From Solwaraspora sp. WMMA2065 (GTDB lineage Bacteria; Actinomycetota; Actinomycetes; Mycobacteriales; Micromonosporaceae), in contig NZ_CP128361.1 of NCBI RefSeq assembly GCF_030345075.1, forward strand, positions 930,001 through 994,000: 64,000 nucleotides of DNA, read 5' to 3'. Under the pieces are notes generated by a model. It had not been told where the DNA came from. It searched no databases and saw nothing but the letters and a program-made list of their open reading frames with translations. Made by a program: the position numbers and the translations under genes. How positions within the stretch are numbered: position 1 is the first letter of the stretch; every line of letters starts with the position of its first letter. This document shows, one piece after another, positions 43,862 through 53,226 of this stretch.

Positions 43862-46360
43862 GTGTCCCCCGACGTCGTCGCTCCTTCCATGGAGGGCACT
43901 GTGCATCCGACTGGCGAGGTCAACCCCACTGGGGGCGTGACCAACGGCGAGGCACCCGGTTCTGCCGTCAATCCGGGCGGCCCCGACGTCGCCGGTGACC
44001 GCAGCGCGGCACCCCCGGCGGCGAACGGTGCGACAGCTGCGGCGGCGAACGGTGCGGGCGACCACGCCGGCGCGGGCGCGGCCGGCACTGGTTTCGCGTT
44101 CAACGGTGCGCCGACCGGGCGTCGGGTACGGGCCCGGCTGGCCCGGTTCAACGCGCCCTGGCAGGCGCCGCACATCCCCGAGGTGCTGGAACCGCTGATC
44201 GCCACCCACCAGCAGAGCCACCCGAAGGCCGACCCACGGGTGCTGCAGCGGGCCTTCGAGATGGCCTCCAAGTGGCACTCCGGGCAGTACCGCAAGTCCG
44301 GCGATCCGTACATCACGCATCCGTTGGCGGTTGCCACCATCCTCGCCAATCTCGGCATGGACACCACGACGCTGGTCGCCGCGCTGCTGCACGACACGAT
44401 CGAGGACACTGATTACACCCTCGACGAGATGCGCGCCGACTTCGGTGGTGAGGTGGCGCTGCTGGTCGACGGGGTCACCAAGCTCGACCGGGTCAAGCTG
44501 GGCGACGCGGCCAAGGCCGAGACCATCCGCAAGATGGTGGTGGCGATGGCGAAGGACCCCCGGGTCCTGGTGATCAAGCTCGCCGACCGGCTGCACAACA
44601 TGCGGACGCTGACCTTCCTGCCCAAGGCGAAGCAGGAGCAGAAGGCCAAGGAGACCCTGGAGATCCTGGCGCCGCTGGCCCACCGGCTCGGTATGAACAC
44701 CGTCAAGTGGGAGCTGGAGGATCTGGCATTCGGCACGCTGTTCCCGAAACGGTACGAGGAGATCAACCGGCTGATCGGGGAACACCAGCCGCAGCGCGAC
44801 ACCCAGCTGCGCAAGGTGACCCAGAAGGTGCAGGTCGACCTGCGCGCCGCGAAGGTCAGGGCGGAGGTCACCGGCCGGCCGAAGCACCTCTACTCGATCT
44901 ACCAGAAGATGATTGTCCGGGGGCGGGACTTCAACGACATCTACGACCTGGTCGGCGTACGCATCCTGGTCGACACGGTCCGCGACTGCTACGCGGCGCT
45001 CGGCGTGATCCACGCGAACTGGCAGCCGGTCCCCGGCCGGTTCAAGGACTACATCGCGATGCCGAAGTTCAACATGTACCAGTCGCTGCACACCACGGTG
45101 ATCGGGCCCACCGGCAAGCCGGTGGAGATGCAGATCCGCACCTACGCGATGCACCGTACCGCCGAGTTCGGCATCGCCGCGCACTGGAAGTACAAGGAGC
45201 AGAAGGGCGCCACCGTCGTCGGCCCGCCGGCGCACATCGACGAGATGACCTGGCTGCGGCAACTGCTCGACTGGCAGCGGGAGGCGAGCGATCCGAGCGA
45301 GTTCCTCGACGCGCTGCGCTTCGACCTGTCCAGCCAGGAGGTTTACGTCTTCACCCCCAAGGGCGACGTGATCCCGCTGCCCACCAGTTCCACCCCGGTC
45401 GACTTCGCCTACGCCGTGCACACCGAGGTGGGGCACAAGTGCATCGGGGCGCGGGTCAACGGCAAGCTGGTGCCATTGGAATCGACGCTGTCCAACGGCG
45501 ACGTCATCGAGATCTTCACCTCCAAGTCGGCGACCGCCGGCCCGACCCAGGACTGGCTGGGCTTCGTCAAGAGCCCTCGGGCCCGCACCAAGATCCGGCA
45601 GTACTTCAACAAGGAACGCCGCGAGGAGGCAATCGAGACGGGCAAGGACGCGATCGCCAAGGCGATGCGCAAGCAGGGCATGCCGTTGCAGCGGATGCTC
45701 ACCACGGACTCGCTGATGGCGATCGCCCGCGACCTGCACCTGGCCGACGTCGCCGCGCTGTACGCGGCGGTCGGCGACAGCCAGGTGTCCGCGCAGTCGG
45801 TGGTGCAGCGGCTGATGGTCAGCCTCGGCGGCGAGGAAGGGGCCGCCGAGGACCTGGCCGAGTCGGCCGTCGCAACCCGCCCGCCCCGGGCACGGCACAA
45901 CGGCGCCGACCCCGGCGTGGTGGTACGCGGGGTCACCGACGTCTGGATCAAACTGGCCCGCTGCTGTACCCCGGTCCCGCCGGACACGGTGTTCGGCTTC
46001 GTCACCCGGTCCGGCGGCGTCAGCGTGCACCGCGACGACTGCTTCAATGCGGCCGAGCTCAAGGCGCAACAGGAACGGCTGGTCGAGGTCACCTGGAAGT
46101 TGACCTCGGCGTCGACGTTCCTCGTCGCCATCCAGGTTGAGGCGCTCGACCGGCACAAGCTGCTGGCTGACGTGACCAGGGTGCTCTCCGAGGAGCGGGT
46201 GAACATTCTCTCGGCGACCGTGACCACCACCCGGGACCGGGTGGCGGTCAGCCGCTTCTCGTTCGAGATGGCCGACCCGAAGCACCTTGGCCATCTGCTC
46301 AACGCGGTCCGCAAGGTCGACGGCGTCTTCGACGCCTACCGGGTCACCTCCGGCACCTGA
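43862..46360 (+). CDS. relA: Bifunctional (p)ppGpp synthetase/hydrolase RelA/SpoT
   Basis: 832 residues. An N-terminal low-complexity extension of about 75 residues (AANGATAAAANGAG) precedes the HD hydrolase domain ([26 protein letters not shown]). The synthetase domain follows ([40 protein letters not shown]), then TGS ([14 protein letters not shown]), a zinc-finger/helical region ([15 protein letters not shown]) and the C-terminal ACT domain. Both active sites look intact, so it should make and degrade the stringent-response alarmone. Confidence 0.96.
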   Translation: MSPDVVAPSMEGTVHPTGEVNPTGGVTNGEAPGSAVNPGGPDVAGDRSAAPPAANGATAAAANGAGDHAGAGAAGTGFAFNGAPTGRRVRARLARFNAPWQAPHIPEVLEPLIATHQQSHPKADPRVLQRAFEMASKWHSGQYRKSGDPYITHPLAVATILANLGMDTTTLVAALLHDTIEDTDYTLDEMRADFGGEVALLVDGVTKLDRVKLGDAAKAETIRKMVVAMAKDPRVLVIKLADRLHNMRTLTFLPKAKQEQKAKETLEILAPLAHRLGMNTVKWELEDLAFGTLFPKRYEEINRLIGEHQPQRDTQLRKVTQKVQVDLRAAKVRAEVTGRPKHLYSIYQKMIVRGRDFNDIYDLVGVRILVDTVRDCYAALGVIHANWQPVPGRFKDYIAMPKFNMYQSLHTTVIGPTGKPVEMQIRTYAMHRTAEFGIAAHWKYKEQKGATVVGPPAHIDEMTWLRQLLDWQREASDPSEFLDALRFDLSSQEVYVFTPKGDVIPLPTSSTPVDFAYAVHTEVGHKCIGARVNGKLVPLESTLSNGDVIEIFTSKSATAGPTQDWLGFVKSPRARTKIRQYFNKERREEAIETGKDAIAKAMRKQGMPLQRMLTTDSLMAIARDLHLADVAALYAAVGDSQVSAQSVVQRLMVSLGGEEGAAEDLAESAVATRPPRARHNGADPGVVVRGVTDVWIKLARCCTPVPPDTVFGFVTRSGGVSVHRDDCFNAAELKAQQERLVEVTWKLTSASTFLVAIQVEALDRHKLLADVTRVLSEERVNILSATVTTTRDRVAVSRFSFEMADPKHLGHLLNAVRKVDGVFDAYRVTSGT

Positions 46361-46367
46361 CAAGAAG

Positions 46368-46397
46368 GCGCCAGGGCATCGGGTAATGCCCTGGCGC
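46368..46397. terminator. Bidirectional hairpin between relA and the cyclophilin genes
   Basis: Perfect 12-base arms GCGCCAGGGCAT (46368-46379) and ATGCCCTGGCGC (46386-46397) around a 6-base loop. The genes converge, so it probably ends transcription from both sides. Confidence 0.7.
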
Positions 46398-46451
46398 ACT
46401 GGTACCGGCTCAGCGGGCTCGGCGGCGTTGCCGGCCGCCGAGCCCGGTGGA

Positions 46452-47282
46452 CTACTGCGGCTCGCTCACCGTCAACGAGTTGATCAGAATGTCGTTGTTG
46501 GGGTGGCCGCCGCCGGGGGACGGCTCGAACGCACCGTCGTGACCGGCCTCGGTGGCCTCCTGGATGACGTCGAGGCCCTCGACGACCCGGCCGAGCACGG
46601 TGTAGTCCGGGCTGAGCTCGACGTCCTGGTAGATGAAGAAGAACTGGCTGCCATTGGTGTCCGGGCCGCTGTTGGCCATCGCCACGACCCCGGCGGGGTA
46701 GGCGGGCCGGTCGTCGACCGGCAGGTTCTCGTTGGCGAACTGGTAGCTCGGCCCGCCGGTGCCGTCGGTGTCCCGGTAGCCTTCGCCGCTGGCGCTCGGG
46801 TCACCGCACTGCAGCATGCCGGGGAACATCCGGTGGCATTTGGTGTTGTCCCAGAATCCCTGGCCGGCCAGGTGACTGAAGCTGGCCGCCGTGCACGGCA
46901 CCTCGGCCAGGTCCATCTCCACCTGGATCTCACCGAAGCTGGTGTCCAGGGTCATCACCTGGCTGCCGCTGTCCGGCGGCGTGGTGGTCGGCGGAACGCC
47001 GACGTCCACGGTCGTCTCACGGCGCTGCTCGACGGGGATCTCGTTCCACACGCAGGTCACGCCGGCGTCGCCGCCGTCGGCCTGGGGCGTGGTCTCGGTC
47101 TCGTCGTCCCCGAGGCTGGCGACCAGCCACACCGTGCCCGCGGCCACGAGCAGCAGGGCGACGCCGGCACCGATGCTGGCCTGCAACTGGCGGCGCTTGC
47201 GGGCCGCCTCGGCGCGCTGGGCCATCTCCTTTTCGAGGCGGGCCCGAGCCGCGGCACGCTGCCGCTCCCTGGTCGACGTCAC
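46452..47282 (-). CDS. Membrane-anchored peptidyl-prolyl isomerase (cyclophilin)
   Basis: 276 residues. An arginine-rich cytoplasmic N terminus (REAERARQRR-type: RERQRAAARARLEKEMAQRA) precedes one membrane helix (ASIGAGVALLLVAAGTVWLVA). An extracytoplasmic cyclophilin domain follows. Its active-site Arg and Gln are kept (KCHRMFPGMLQCGDP), as is GSQFFF. It should catalyse proline isomerisation in exported proteins. GTG 47282 follows GGAGGATCC. It is second of two tandem paralogues, 36 bases after the other. Confidence 0.9.
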   Translation of the reverse strand: MTSTRERQRAAARARLEKEMAQRAEAARKRRQLQASIGAGVALLLVAAGTVWLVASLGDDETETTPQADGGDAGVTCVWNEIPVEQRRETTVDVGVPPTTTPPDSGSQVMTLDTSFGEIQVEMDLAEVPCTAASFSHLAGQGFWDNTKCHRMFPGMLQCGDPSASGEGYRDTDGTGGPSYQFANENLPVDDRPAYPAGVVAMANSGPDTNGSQFFFIYQDVELSPDYTVLGRVVEGLDVIQEATEAGHDGAFEPSPGGGHPNNDILINSLTVSEPQ

Positions 47283-47318
47283 GGTGGATCCTCCTGGATT
47301 CGGGTTGTCTGGGTCAGG

Positions 47319-48269
47319 TCAGGACTGGCCGGCGGTGCCGTCGGTGCCCTCCGCGTCCGGCTCGGTGGCCGACGGGTCGGTGGTGGCCGGTGCCGAGGCA
47401 CTCGGGTCGGTCGACGGGGTCGCCTCGGTCTCGTCGGCCCCGATCGGCTCGCCGACGGTCAGGCTCTGGATGACCACGTCGGTCTCCGGCTTCACCGGTG
47501 CGCCGGCGGCGTTGTTCACCAGTGGGAGAGCGCCGATCGCCTCGACCGTGTCCATCCCCGAGGTCACCTTCCCGATGATCGGGTACGAGGGGAACTCGGT
47601 GGTGTAGTCCTCGAAGAAGATCTTGAACTGGCTCCCGTTGGTGCCCTGCGGCACGCCGACCGCAGCGACCGTGCCGGCCGGGTAGAGCGGCGGATGGTCG
47701 GCCAGCGCCTCCGTCGGGTCGGCCGACGGGTCCAGCTGCGGCGAGACCGGCACGTTCTCGCTGAAGTACGAGTACGTCGGCCCGCCCTGTCCGGTGCCGC
47801 TCGGGTCGCCGCACAGGATCGCGCCCTCGTCGGTGATCTCGTGGCAGGTCGTGTCGTCGAAGAAGTTGCGGCTGGCCAGGTGGGCGAAGTTGGCGGCGGC
47901 GCATGGCGCGGCGGCGAGGTCGAGCTCGACGGTGATCGGCTCGCCCTGGTTGGTGATGATCGTCATCGGCTGGACCCCCTGGTTCGGCGGGTCGGTGGTT
48001 TCCGGCATGCCGACGTCGGTGAGGTTGCTGTTGGCGGCCGGGTCCTGCGGGGTCCAGGTGCAGATGCCCGCAGCCTCCGGGGTCTCCGGCTCGCCGTCGA
48101 AGGCGCCGAGCGCCCAGGCCGAGCCGCCGGCGATGAGCAGCAGCGCGAGGCCGGCGCCCACGCCGGCGCGGATCCGCCGCTTGCGCCGGGCCGCGGCGGC
48201 ACGCCGGGCCATCTGCCGGTCAAGCTTCGCCCGCGCCAACTTGCGCTGCCGGTCCCTACTGGAGGCCAC
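47319..48269 (-). CDS. Cyclophilin-like membrane protein with altered active site
   Basis: 316 residues. Same plan as its neighbour: basic N terminus, one membrane helix (AGVGAGLALLLIAGGSAWALG), cyclophilin domain, then a Thr/Ser/Ala/Asp-rich tail. In the active site the catalytic Arg is Glu and the Gln is Leu (TTCHEITDEGAILCGDP), and GSQFFF reads GSQFKIFF. It may therefore be inactive as an isomerase and act as a chaperone or scaffold (inference). GTG 48269 follows GGGGAG. A TACACT hexamer on the minus strand (48389-48384) is a likely -10. Confidence 0.85.
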   Translation of the reverse strand: MASSRDRQRKLARAKLDRQMARRAAAARRKRRIRAGVGAGLALLLIAGGSAWALGAFDGEPETPEAAGICTWTPQDPAANSNLTDVGMPETTDPPNQGVQPMTIITNQGEPITVELDLAAAPCAAANFAHLASRNFFDDTTCHEITDEGAILCGDPSGTGQGGPTYSYFSENVPVSPQLDPSADPTEALADHPPLYPAGTVAAVGVPQGTNGSQFKIFFEDYTTEFPSYPIIGKVTSGMDTVEAIGALPLVNNAAGAPVKPETDVVIQSLTVGEPIGADETEATPSTDPSASAPATTDPSATEPDAEGTDGTAGQS

Positions 48270-48573
48270 CCGCGCTCCCCTTTCCTGATCATCCCTGCGC
48301 CGTGCGGCGGGTCGGTACGTGTCCTGCGGAGGGCGTGCCGGACCCGGGCGCCTTTGCGGTGCGCCACGCCACACGCCCGCAAGAGTGTACGGGTATCGGC
48401 TGGGAAATTGTTGTACGAGGTCCGCTCTGTATCCAATTGGAGATCATCGCTGCCGTCGCGGACTGGGTGGGGCCGGCAGGTGTGCCACGGCGGCCCCGCG
48501 TGTCGCGGCGGCTAGGCTCGACCCGGAGACGATTCCGGCGGCCCGCGCGGGCCGGCCGACGGAGAGGAGAGGC
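48270..48573. promoter_or_regulatory. Divergent promoter region, cyclophilins / MBL hydrolase
   Basis: 304 bases without a gene. For the minus strand, TACACT (48389-48384) would give a leader of about 108 bases. For the plus strand, TAGGCT (48513-48518) gives a leader of about 50 bases. The part from 48390 to 48450 is noticeably richer in A and T than its surroundings. No repeat of note was seen. Confidence 0.4.
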
Positions 48574-49290
48574 GTGCTCATCACCGGCTTCCCGGCGCAG
48601 GCGTTCGGCACCAACTGCTACGTGGTGGCCGCCGGGCCGGGCGAGCAGTGCGTCGTCGTCGACCCCGGCATCGGGGTGCTCGACGACCTGGACCAGGTGC
48701 TGGCCGAGCACCGGCTGCATCCGGCGGCGGTGCTGCTCACCCACGGCCATCTCGACCACACCTTCTCGGTCGCGCCGGTCTGCGGCACGCGTGGCATCAC
48801 CGCGTACGTGCATCCGGGTGACCGGGAGATGCTGGCCGACCCGGCGAAAGGCCTGTCGACGGACCTGGCGGCGATGTTCGGCGGCCGGCTGCCGTACAGC
48901 GAACCGGACGACGTCGCCGAGCTGACCGACGGCGCCACGCTGACGCTGGCCGGGTTGGAGATCAGCGTCGACCATGCCCCTGGCCACACCGGCGGTTCGG
49001 TGCTGTTCCGGCTGCCCGGCGCAGACTCGCCCTGGGAGGCCGAGCAGGTCTGTCTCTCCGGCGACGTGCTGTTCGCCGGTTCGATCGGCCGCACCGACCT
49101 GCCCGGTGGCAGCATGGCGACGATGATGACCAGCCTGCGGGACAAGGTGCTGCCGTTGGCCGACGACACCGTGGTGCTGCCCGGCCACGGTCCGGCCACC
49201 ACCATCGGCCGGGAGCGTGTGAGCAACCCCTATCTGCACGAGGCCGCCGGCAGCGGCAACGCCGTGCCGGCCCGCCGTACCGGACTGTGA
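48574..49290 (+). CDS. MBL-fold metallo-hydrolase (glyoxalase II-like)
   Basis: 238 residues. The metal motif is LLTHGHLDHTFSV, with further ligands in DHAPGHTGGSV, CLSGDVLFAGSIGRTDLPGGS and VVLPGHGPATTIG. This matches the compact hydrolases next to hisS in actinobacteria (like mycobacterial Rv2581c). A glyoxalase II role is plausible but unproven. GTG 48574 follows GGAGAGGAGAGG. It is followed by hisS after 16 bases. Confidence 0.88.
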   Translation: MLITGFPAQAFGTNCYVVAAGPGEQCVVVDPGIGVLDDLDQVLAEHRLHPAAVLLTHGHLDHTFSVAPVCGTRGITAYVHPGDREMLADPAKGLSTDLAAMFGGRLPYSEPDDVAELTDGATLTLAGLEISVDHAPGHTGGSVLFRLPGADSPWEAEQVCLSGDVLFAGSIGRTDLPGGSMATMMTSLRDKVLPLADDTVVLPGHGPATTIGRERVSNPYLHEAAGSGNAVPARRTGL

Positions 49291-49306
49291 CGACGAGGAT
49301 GTACCG

Positions 49307-50638
49307 ATGAGCAAGCCCAGGCCGATCTCCGGCTTCCCGGAGTGGTCGCCCCCGCAGCGGATGATCGAGCAGTACGTCATCGACCGGCTGCGGCACACCT
49401 TCGAGCTGTACGGCTTCGCCCCGCTGGAGACCCGCGCGGTGGAGCCGCTGGACCAGCTGCTGCGCAAGGGGGAGACCTCCAAGGAGGTCTACCTGCTGCG
49501 CCGGTTGCAGGCCGAGCCGGGTGCCGAGGTCGGTGACGACGCCCTCGGGCTGCACTTCGATCTGACCGTGCCGTTCGCCCGCTACGTGCTGGAGAACGCC
49601 GGCAAGCTGCAGTTCCCGTTCCGCCGCTACCAGATCCAGAAGGTGTGGCGGGGGGAGCGGCCGCAGGAGGGCCGCTACCGGGAGTTCCTGCAGGCCGACA
49701 TCGACATCGTTGACCGCGACGAGCTGGCCCCGCACCACGAGGCGGAGCTGCCGCTGGTCATCGGGGACGCGCTGGCGAGTCTGCCGATCCCGCCGGTGCG
49801 GATCCAGGTCAACAACCGCAAGGTCTGCGAAGGCTTCTACCGGGGGATCGGGTTGACCGATCCGGATGCGGCGCTGCGGGCGATCGACAAGCTGGACAAG
49901 GTCGGCCCGCAGCGGGTGGCCGAGCTGCTGGCCGAGACGGCCGGTGCCAGCGACAGCCAGGCCAAGGCCTGCCTGTCGCTGGCGGAGATCTCGGCGCCGG
50001 ACGCCTCGGTCGCCGACGCGGTGCGTGGTCTCGGCGTTGAGCACCCGCTGCTCGACGAAGGGCTCACCGAGCTTGTGGCGGTGCTGGAGACGGCCGCCGC
50101 GCACTCGCCCGGCCTGTGCGTGGCAGACCTGCGGATCGCCCGGGGTCTGGACTACTACACCGGTACGGTCTACGAGACCCAGCTACAGGGGTACGAGCGG
50201 TTCGGCTCGATCTGCTCGGGTGGCCGCTACGACGATCTCGCCTCGGCCGGCGCGGACCGCTTCCCGGGCGTCGGGATCTCGATCGGGGTGTCCCGGCTGC
50301 TGGGGCTGCTGTTCGGCGCCGACGCGTTGGCGATCTCCCGGCCGGTGCCGACCTGCGTGCTGGTGGCGTTGCCGGCCGAGTCTGGCCGGCCGGCTGGCAA
50401 CCGGGTGGCCGACGCGCTGCGTCGGCGGGGGATCGCCACCGAGGTGTCACCGTCGGCTGCCAAGTTCGGCAAGCAGATCCGGTACGCGCAGCGCCGCGAC
50501 ATCCCGTACGTCTGGTTCCTCGGGGTCGACGGTGAGTCGGACAGTGTCAAGGACATCCGCTCGGGGGATCAGGTGCCGGCGGCCGCGGACGCCTGGTCAC
50601 CGCCGTCGGCGGACCTCCAGCCGACGGTGACCGGCTGA
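49307..50638 (+). CDS. hisS: Histidyl-tRNA synthetase
   Basis: 443 residues, class II synthetase. Motif 1 region FPEWSPPQRMIEQYVIDRLRHTFELYGF; LGLHFDLTVPFARYV; motif 2 RRYQIQKVWRGERPQEGRYREFLQADIDIV; the HisA motif ARGLDYYTGTVYE; motif 3 GGRYDDL. The C-terminal anticodon domain runs from PVPTCVLVAL. The variant DLTVPFARYV, instead of the usual LRPEGTA, is normal for this actinobacterial branch. It is probably in one operon with the MBL hydrolase. Confidence 0.95.
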   Translation: MSKPRPISGFPEWSPPQRMIEQYVIDRLRHTFELYGFAPLETRAVEPLDQLLRKGETSKEVYLLRRLQAEPGAEVGDDALGLHFDLTVPFARYVLENAGKLQFPFRRYQIQKVWRGERPQEGRYREFLQADIDIVDRDELAPHHEAELPLVIGDALASLPIPPVRIQVNNRKVCEGFYRGIGLTDPDAALRAIDKLDKVGPQRVAELLAETAGASDSQAKACLSLAEISAPDASVADAVRGLGVEHPLLDEGLTELVAVLETAAAHSPGLCVADLRIARGLDYYTGTVYETQLQGYERFGSICSGGRYDDLASAGADRFPGVGISIGVSRLLGLLFGADALAISRPVPTCVLVALPAESGRPAGNRVADALRRRGIATEVSPSAAKFGKQIRYAQRRDIPYVWFLGVDGESDSVKDIRSGDQVPAAADAWSPPSADLQPTVTG

Positions 50639-50737
50639 CAGTGACGCGGCCGATGGCGACTTGCCTGGTCGACATAGCGGACATACGGCGGCGATTGCCG
50701 CAAAGATCATCCGGGAAAGTGGCGGTGCGGCCCGACA

Positions 50738-50774
50738 TAACCTACGGTTGCGTAAGTTACGCTGTCGTAGGTTA
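50738..50774. promoter_or_regulatory. 37-bp dyad operator of the acyl-ACP desaturase gene
   Basis: Outer arms TAACCTACG (50738-50746) and CGTAGGTTA (50766-50774), and inner arms GCGTAA (50750-50755) and TTACGC (50757-50762), share the same centre at 50756. The two nested perfect dyads are spaced like a site for two dimers. It ends 20 bases before the start codon, so it should overlap the promoter. A TetR-family lipid regulator is the likely binder (inference). Confidence 0.75.
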
Positions 50775-50794
50775 CCCCGGTAGGGAGAACGTCG

Positions 50795-51736
50795 TTGACC
50801 GTCGCCGCCACCACCCCGATGTCCCAGACCGCGCTGCTCGTCGAGCTCGAACCGGTGGTCGCCGAGAACCTTGACCGGCACCTCGGCCTGGCCAAGGAGT
50901 GGTTCCCGCACGAGTACGTGCCGTGGAGCGACGGGCGGACCTTCGACGGCCTGCTCGGCGGCGAACCGTGGTCGCCGGAGGACTCGCAGATCCCGGACGT
51001 CGCCCGTACCGCGCTGATCGTCAACCTGCTCACCGAGGACAACCTGCCCTCGTACCACCGCGAGATCGCCACCCTGTTCGGTCGCGACGGTGCCTGGGGC
51101 ACCTGGGTGCACCGGTGGACCGCCGAGGAGGGCCGGCACGGCACCGCCATCCGGGACTACCTGACCGTCACCCGGGCGGTCGATCCGGTCGCGCTGGAGC
51201 GGGCCCGGATGGTGCACATGTCCAACGGGTACGCCAACCAGCACGACGACGAGGTGCTGCACTCGCTGGCGTACGTGTCGTTCCAGGAGCTGGCTACCCG
51301 GATCTCGCACCGCAACACCGGTCGGGCCACCGGTGACCCGCTCTGCGAGCGGTTGCTGGCCCGGGTCGCCGCTGACGAGAACCTGCACATGATGTTCTAC
51401 CGAAACCTGCTCGGCGCGGCGTTCGAGCTGGCGCCGAGTCAGGCGATGCGGGCGGTGGCCGACGTGGTCGCCGACTTCCAGATGCCGGGCGTGGGCATCG
51501 AGGGCTTCGCCCGCAAGTCGGTGGCGATCGCCATGGCCGGCATCTACGACCTGCGTCAGCACCGCGACGAGGTGCTCGCGCCGGTGCTGCGCCAGTGGGA
51601 CATCTGGAATGTCACCGGGCTGGACGCCGACGGCGAGTCGGCCCGTGACCAGATCGCCGCGCAGATGACTCAACTGGACACCGCCGCGTCCCGGTTCGAG
51701 GCCCGGCGGGAGGAGCGGCGCGCCCGCGGCCGGTAA
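50795..51736 (+). CDS. Acyl-ACP desaturase (ferritin-like diiron enzyme)
   Basis: 313 residues. It introduces a double bond into acyl-ACP using a diiron centre. Iron ligands are in LLTEDNLPSYH, WTAEEGRHG (E-E-x-x-H), SFQELATRISH and VAADENLHMMFY (E-x-x-H). TTG 50795 follows GGGAG by seven bases. ATG 50819 is an alternative that would remove eight residues. It stands alone behind a strong dyad operator and ends in a hairpin terminator. Confidence 0.9.
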   Translation: MTVAATTPMSQTALLVELEPVVAENLDRHLGLAKEWFPHEYVPWSDGRTFDGLLGGEPWSPEDSQIPDVARTALIVNLLTEDNLPSYHREIATLFGRDGAWGTWVHRWTAEEGRHGTAIRDYLTVTRAVDPVALERARMVHMSNGYANQHDDEVLHSLAYVSFQELATRISHRNTGRATGDPLCERLLARVAADENLHMMFYRNLLGAAFELAPSQAMRAVADVVADFQMPGVGIEGFARKSVAIAMAGIYDLRQHRDEVLAPVLRQWDIWNVTGLDADGESARDQIAAQMTQLDTAASRFEARREERRARGR

Positions 51737-51770
51737 GTGCCGTCGCGGCGCTTCAGGAACGATGAGTGCG

Positions 51771-51798
51771 GGTCCCGTGGCTGGTCGGCCACGGGACC
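51771..51798 (+). terminator. Terminator after the desaturase gene
   Basis: Stem of 11 perfect pairs, GGTCCCGTGGC (51771-51781) with GCCACGGGACC (51788-51798), loop TGGTCG, followed by TTCGTCGT. Confidence 0.7.
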
Positions 51799-51966
51799 TT
51801 CGTCGTATGTGGTCCGTCCACCGTGTCCGTCCGATCTAGCGACCGCACAGCCGTTCAGGTTCGTTGTGAGACGGGCTTAACGCGTTGGAAATCGATGGGT
51901 CGAGATTCGTGAAACCCGGCGTACCTACGTTTCGTGGCACCACGACTTCGGCTGAAGGGGAGTTGG

Positions 51967-53193
51967 ATGCCACGACGCTTCCGGGGCGGCCTCGCCGCAC
52001 TCTGTATACTGTCGACATTGGTTGCCGCGACCGCCTGTGCGGAGGACCCCACGTCCTCGGCCGGTGGCGGCGGTGACTCCGACACCATCAAGGTCGGTAT
52101 CCTGCACTCGCTGAGCGGCACCATGGCGATCAGTGAGGTCACCGTACGCGACGCAGAGTTGCTCGCGATCGAGGAGATCAACGCCGCCGGTGGCGTGCTG
52201 GGCAAGCAGATCGAACCCGTCGTCGAGGACGGTGCCTCGGACTGGCCCACCTTCGCCGAGAAGGCGCAGAAGCTCATATCCCAGGACAAGGTCGCCACCG
52301 TCTTCGGTGGCTGGACGTCGGCCAGCCGCAAGGCGATGCTGCCGGTCTTCGAGCGCAACAAGGCGCTGTTGTGGTACCCGGTGCAGTACGAAGGGCTGGA
52401 GAGCTCGGAGTACATCTTCTACACCGGTGCCACCACCAACCAGCAGATCGTCCCGGCCCTGGACTACCTCGCCGAGCAGGGGCACAAGACGGTCTTCCTG
52501 GTCGGCAGCGACTACGTCTTCCCGCGTACCGCTAACAAGATCATCACCGCGTACGCCGAGGCCAACGGCATGCAGATCGTCGGCGAGGAGTACACGCCGC
52601 TGGGCCACACCGAGTACAGCACCGTGGTCAACAAGCTGCAGCAGGCCCAGCCCGACGCGGTGTTCAACACCCTCAACGGCGACAGCAACGTCGCCTTCTT
52701 CAAGCAGTTGACCAGCGTCGGAGTCACCGCCGAGACGATGCCGACCGTGTCGGTCAGCGTCGCCGAGGAGGAGGTCGTCGGCATCGGCCCGGACAACGTC
52801 GCCGGCCACCTGGTGGCCTGGAACTACTACCAGACCACCGAAGGCGAGCGGAACACCGCCTTCGTCGAGGCCTTCAAGGCCGAGTACGGGGCGGAGAAGG
52901 TCACCTCCGACCCGATGGAGGCCGGCTACAACGCGGTCTACCTGTGGGCGGCGGCGGTCGAAGCGGCCGGCAGCACCGACGTCGAGGCGGTCAAGGAGGC
53001 CGCCGGCGGGATCAGCATCGAGGCACCGGAGGGCACGGTCACCATCGACGGCGACAACCAGCACGTCTACAAGACGGCCCGGATCGGCGTGGTGCAGCCC
53101 GACGGCCAGATCCAGGAGGTGTGGAACTCCGGCGAACCGATCAAGCCGGACCCGTACCTGACCGGCTACGACTGGGCCGAAGGCCTGTCGTAA
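51967..53193 (+). CDS. urtA: Urea ABC transporter substrate-binding lipoprotein UrtA
   Basis: 408 residues. The signal peptide ends LVAATAC, a lipoprotein cleavage site. The mature part is a periplasmic-binding fold of the branched-chain amino acid type with the UrtA marks [50 protein letters not shown] and [14 protein letters not shown] 51967 follows AAGGGGAG. The 160 bases before it hold a weak GAAAC/GTTTC inverted pair (51911-51915, 51929-51933) and no clear GlnR box. First gene of urtABCDE. Confidence 0.93.
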   Translation: MPRRFRGGLAALCILSTLVAATACAEDPTSSAGGGGDSDTIKVGILHSLSGTMAISEVTVRDAELLAIEEINAAGGVLGKQIEPVVEDGASDWPTFAEKAQKLISQDKVATVFGGWTSASRKAMLPVFERNKALLWYPVQYEGLESSEYIFYTGATTNQQIVPALDYLAEQGHKTVFLVGSDYVFPRTANKIITAYAEANGMQIVGEEYTPLGHTEYSTVVNKLQQAQPDAVFNTLNGDSNVAFFKQLTSVGVTAETMPTVSVSVAEEEVVGIGPDNVAGHLVAWNYYQTTEGERNTAFVEAFKAEYGAEKVTSDPMEAGYNAVYLWAAAVEAAGSTDVEAVKEAAGGISIEAPEGTVTIDGDNQHVYKTARIGVVQPDGQIQEVWNSGEPIKPDPYLTGYDWAEGLS

Positions 53194-53226
53194 CAGGCTA
53201 GTAACAAGCGGAGGGAGGTGCCCGCC

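Noticed and set aside
51890-51966. Possible GlnR box upstream of urtA
   Set aside because: Only one GAAAC and one inverted GTTTC are present, and the GTnAC halves at the required spacing are missing.
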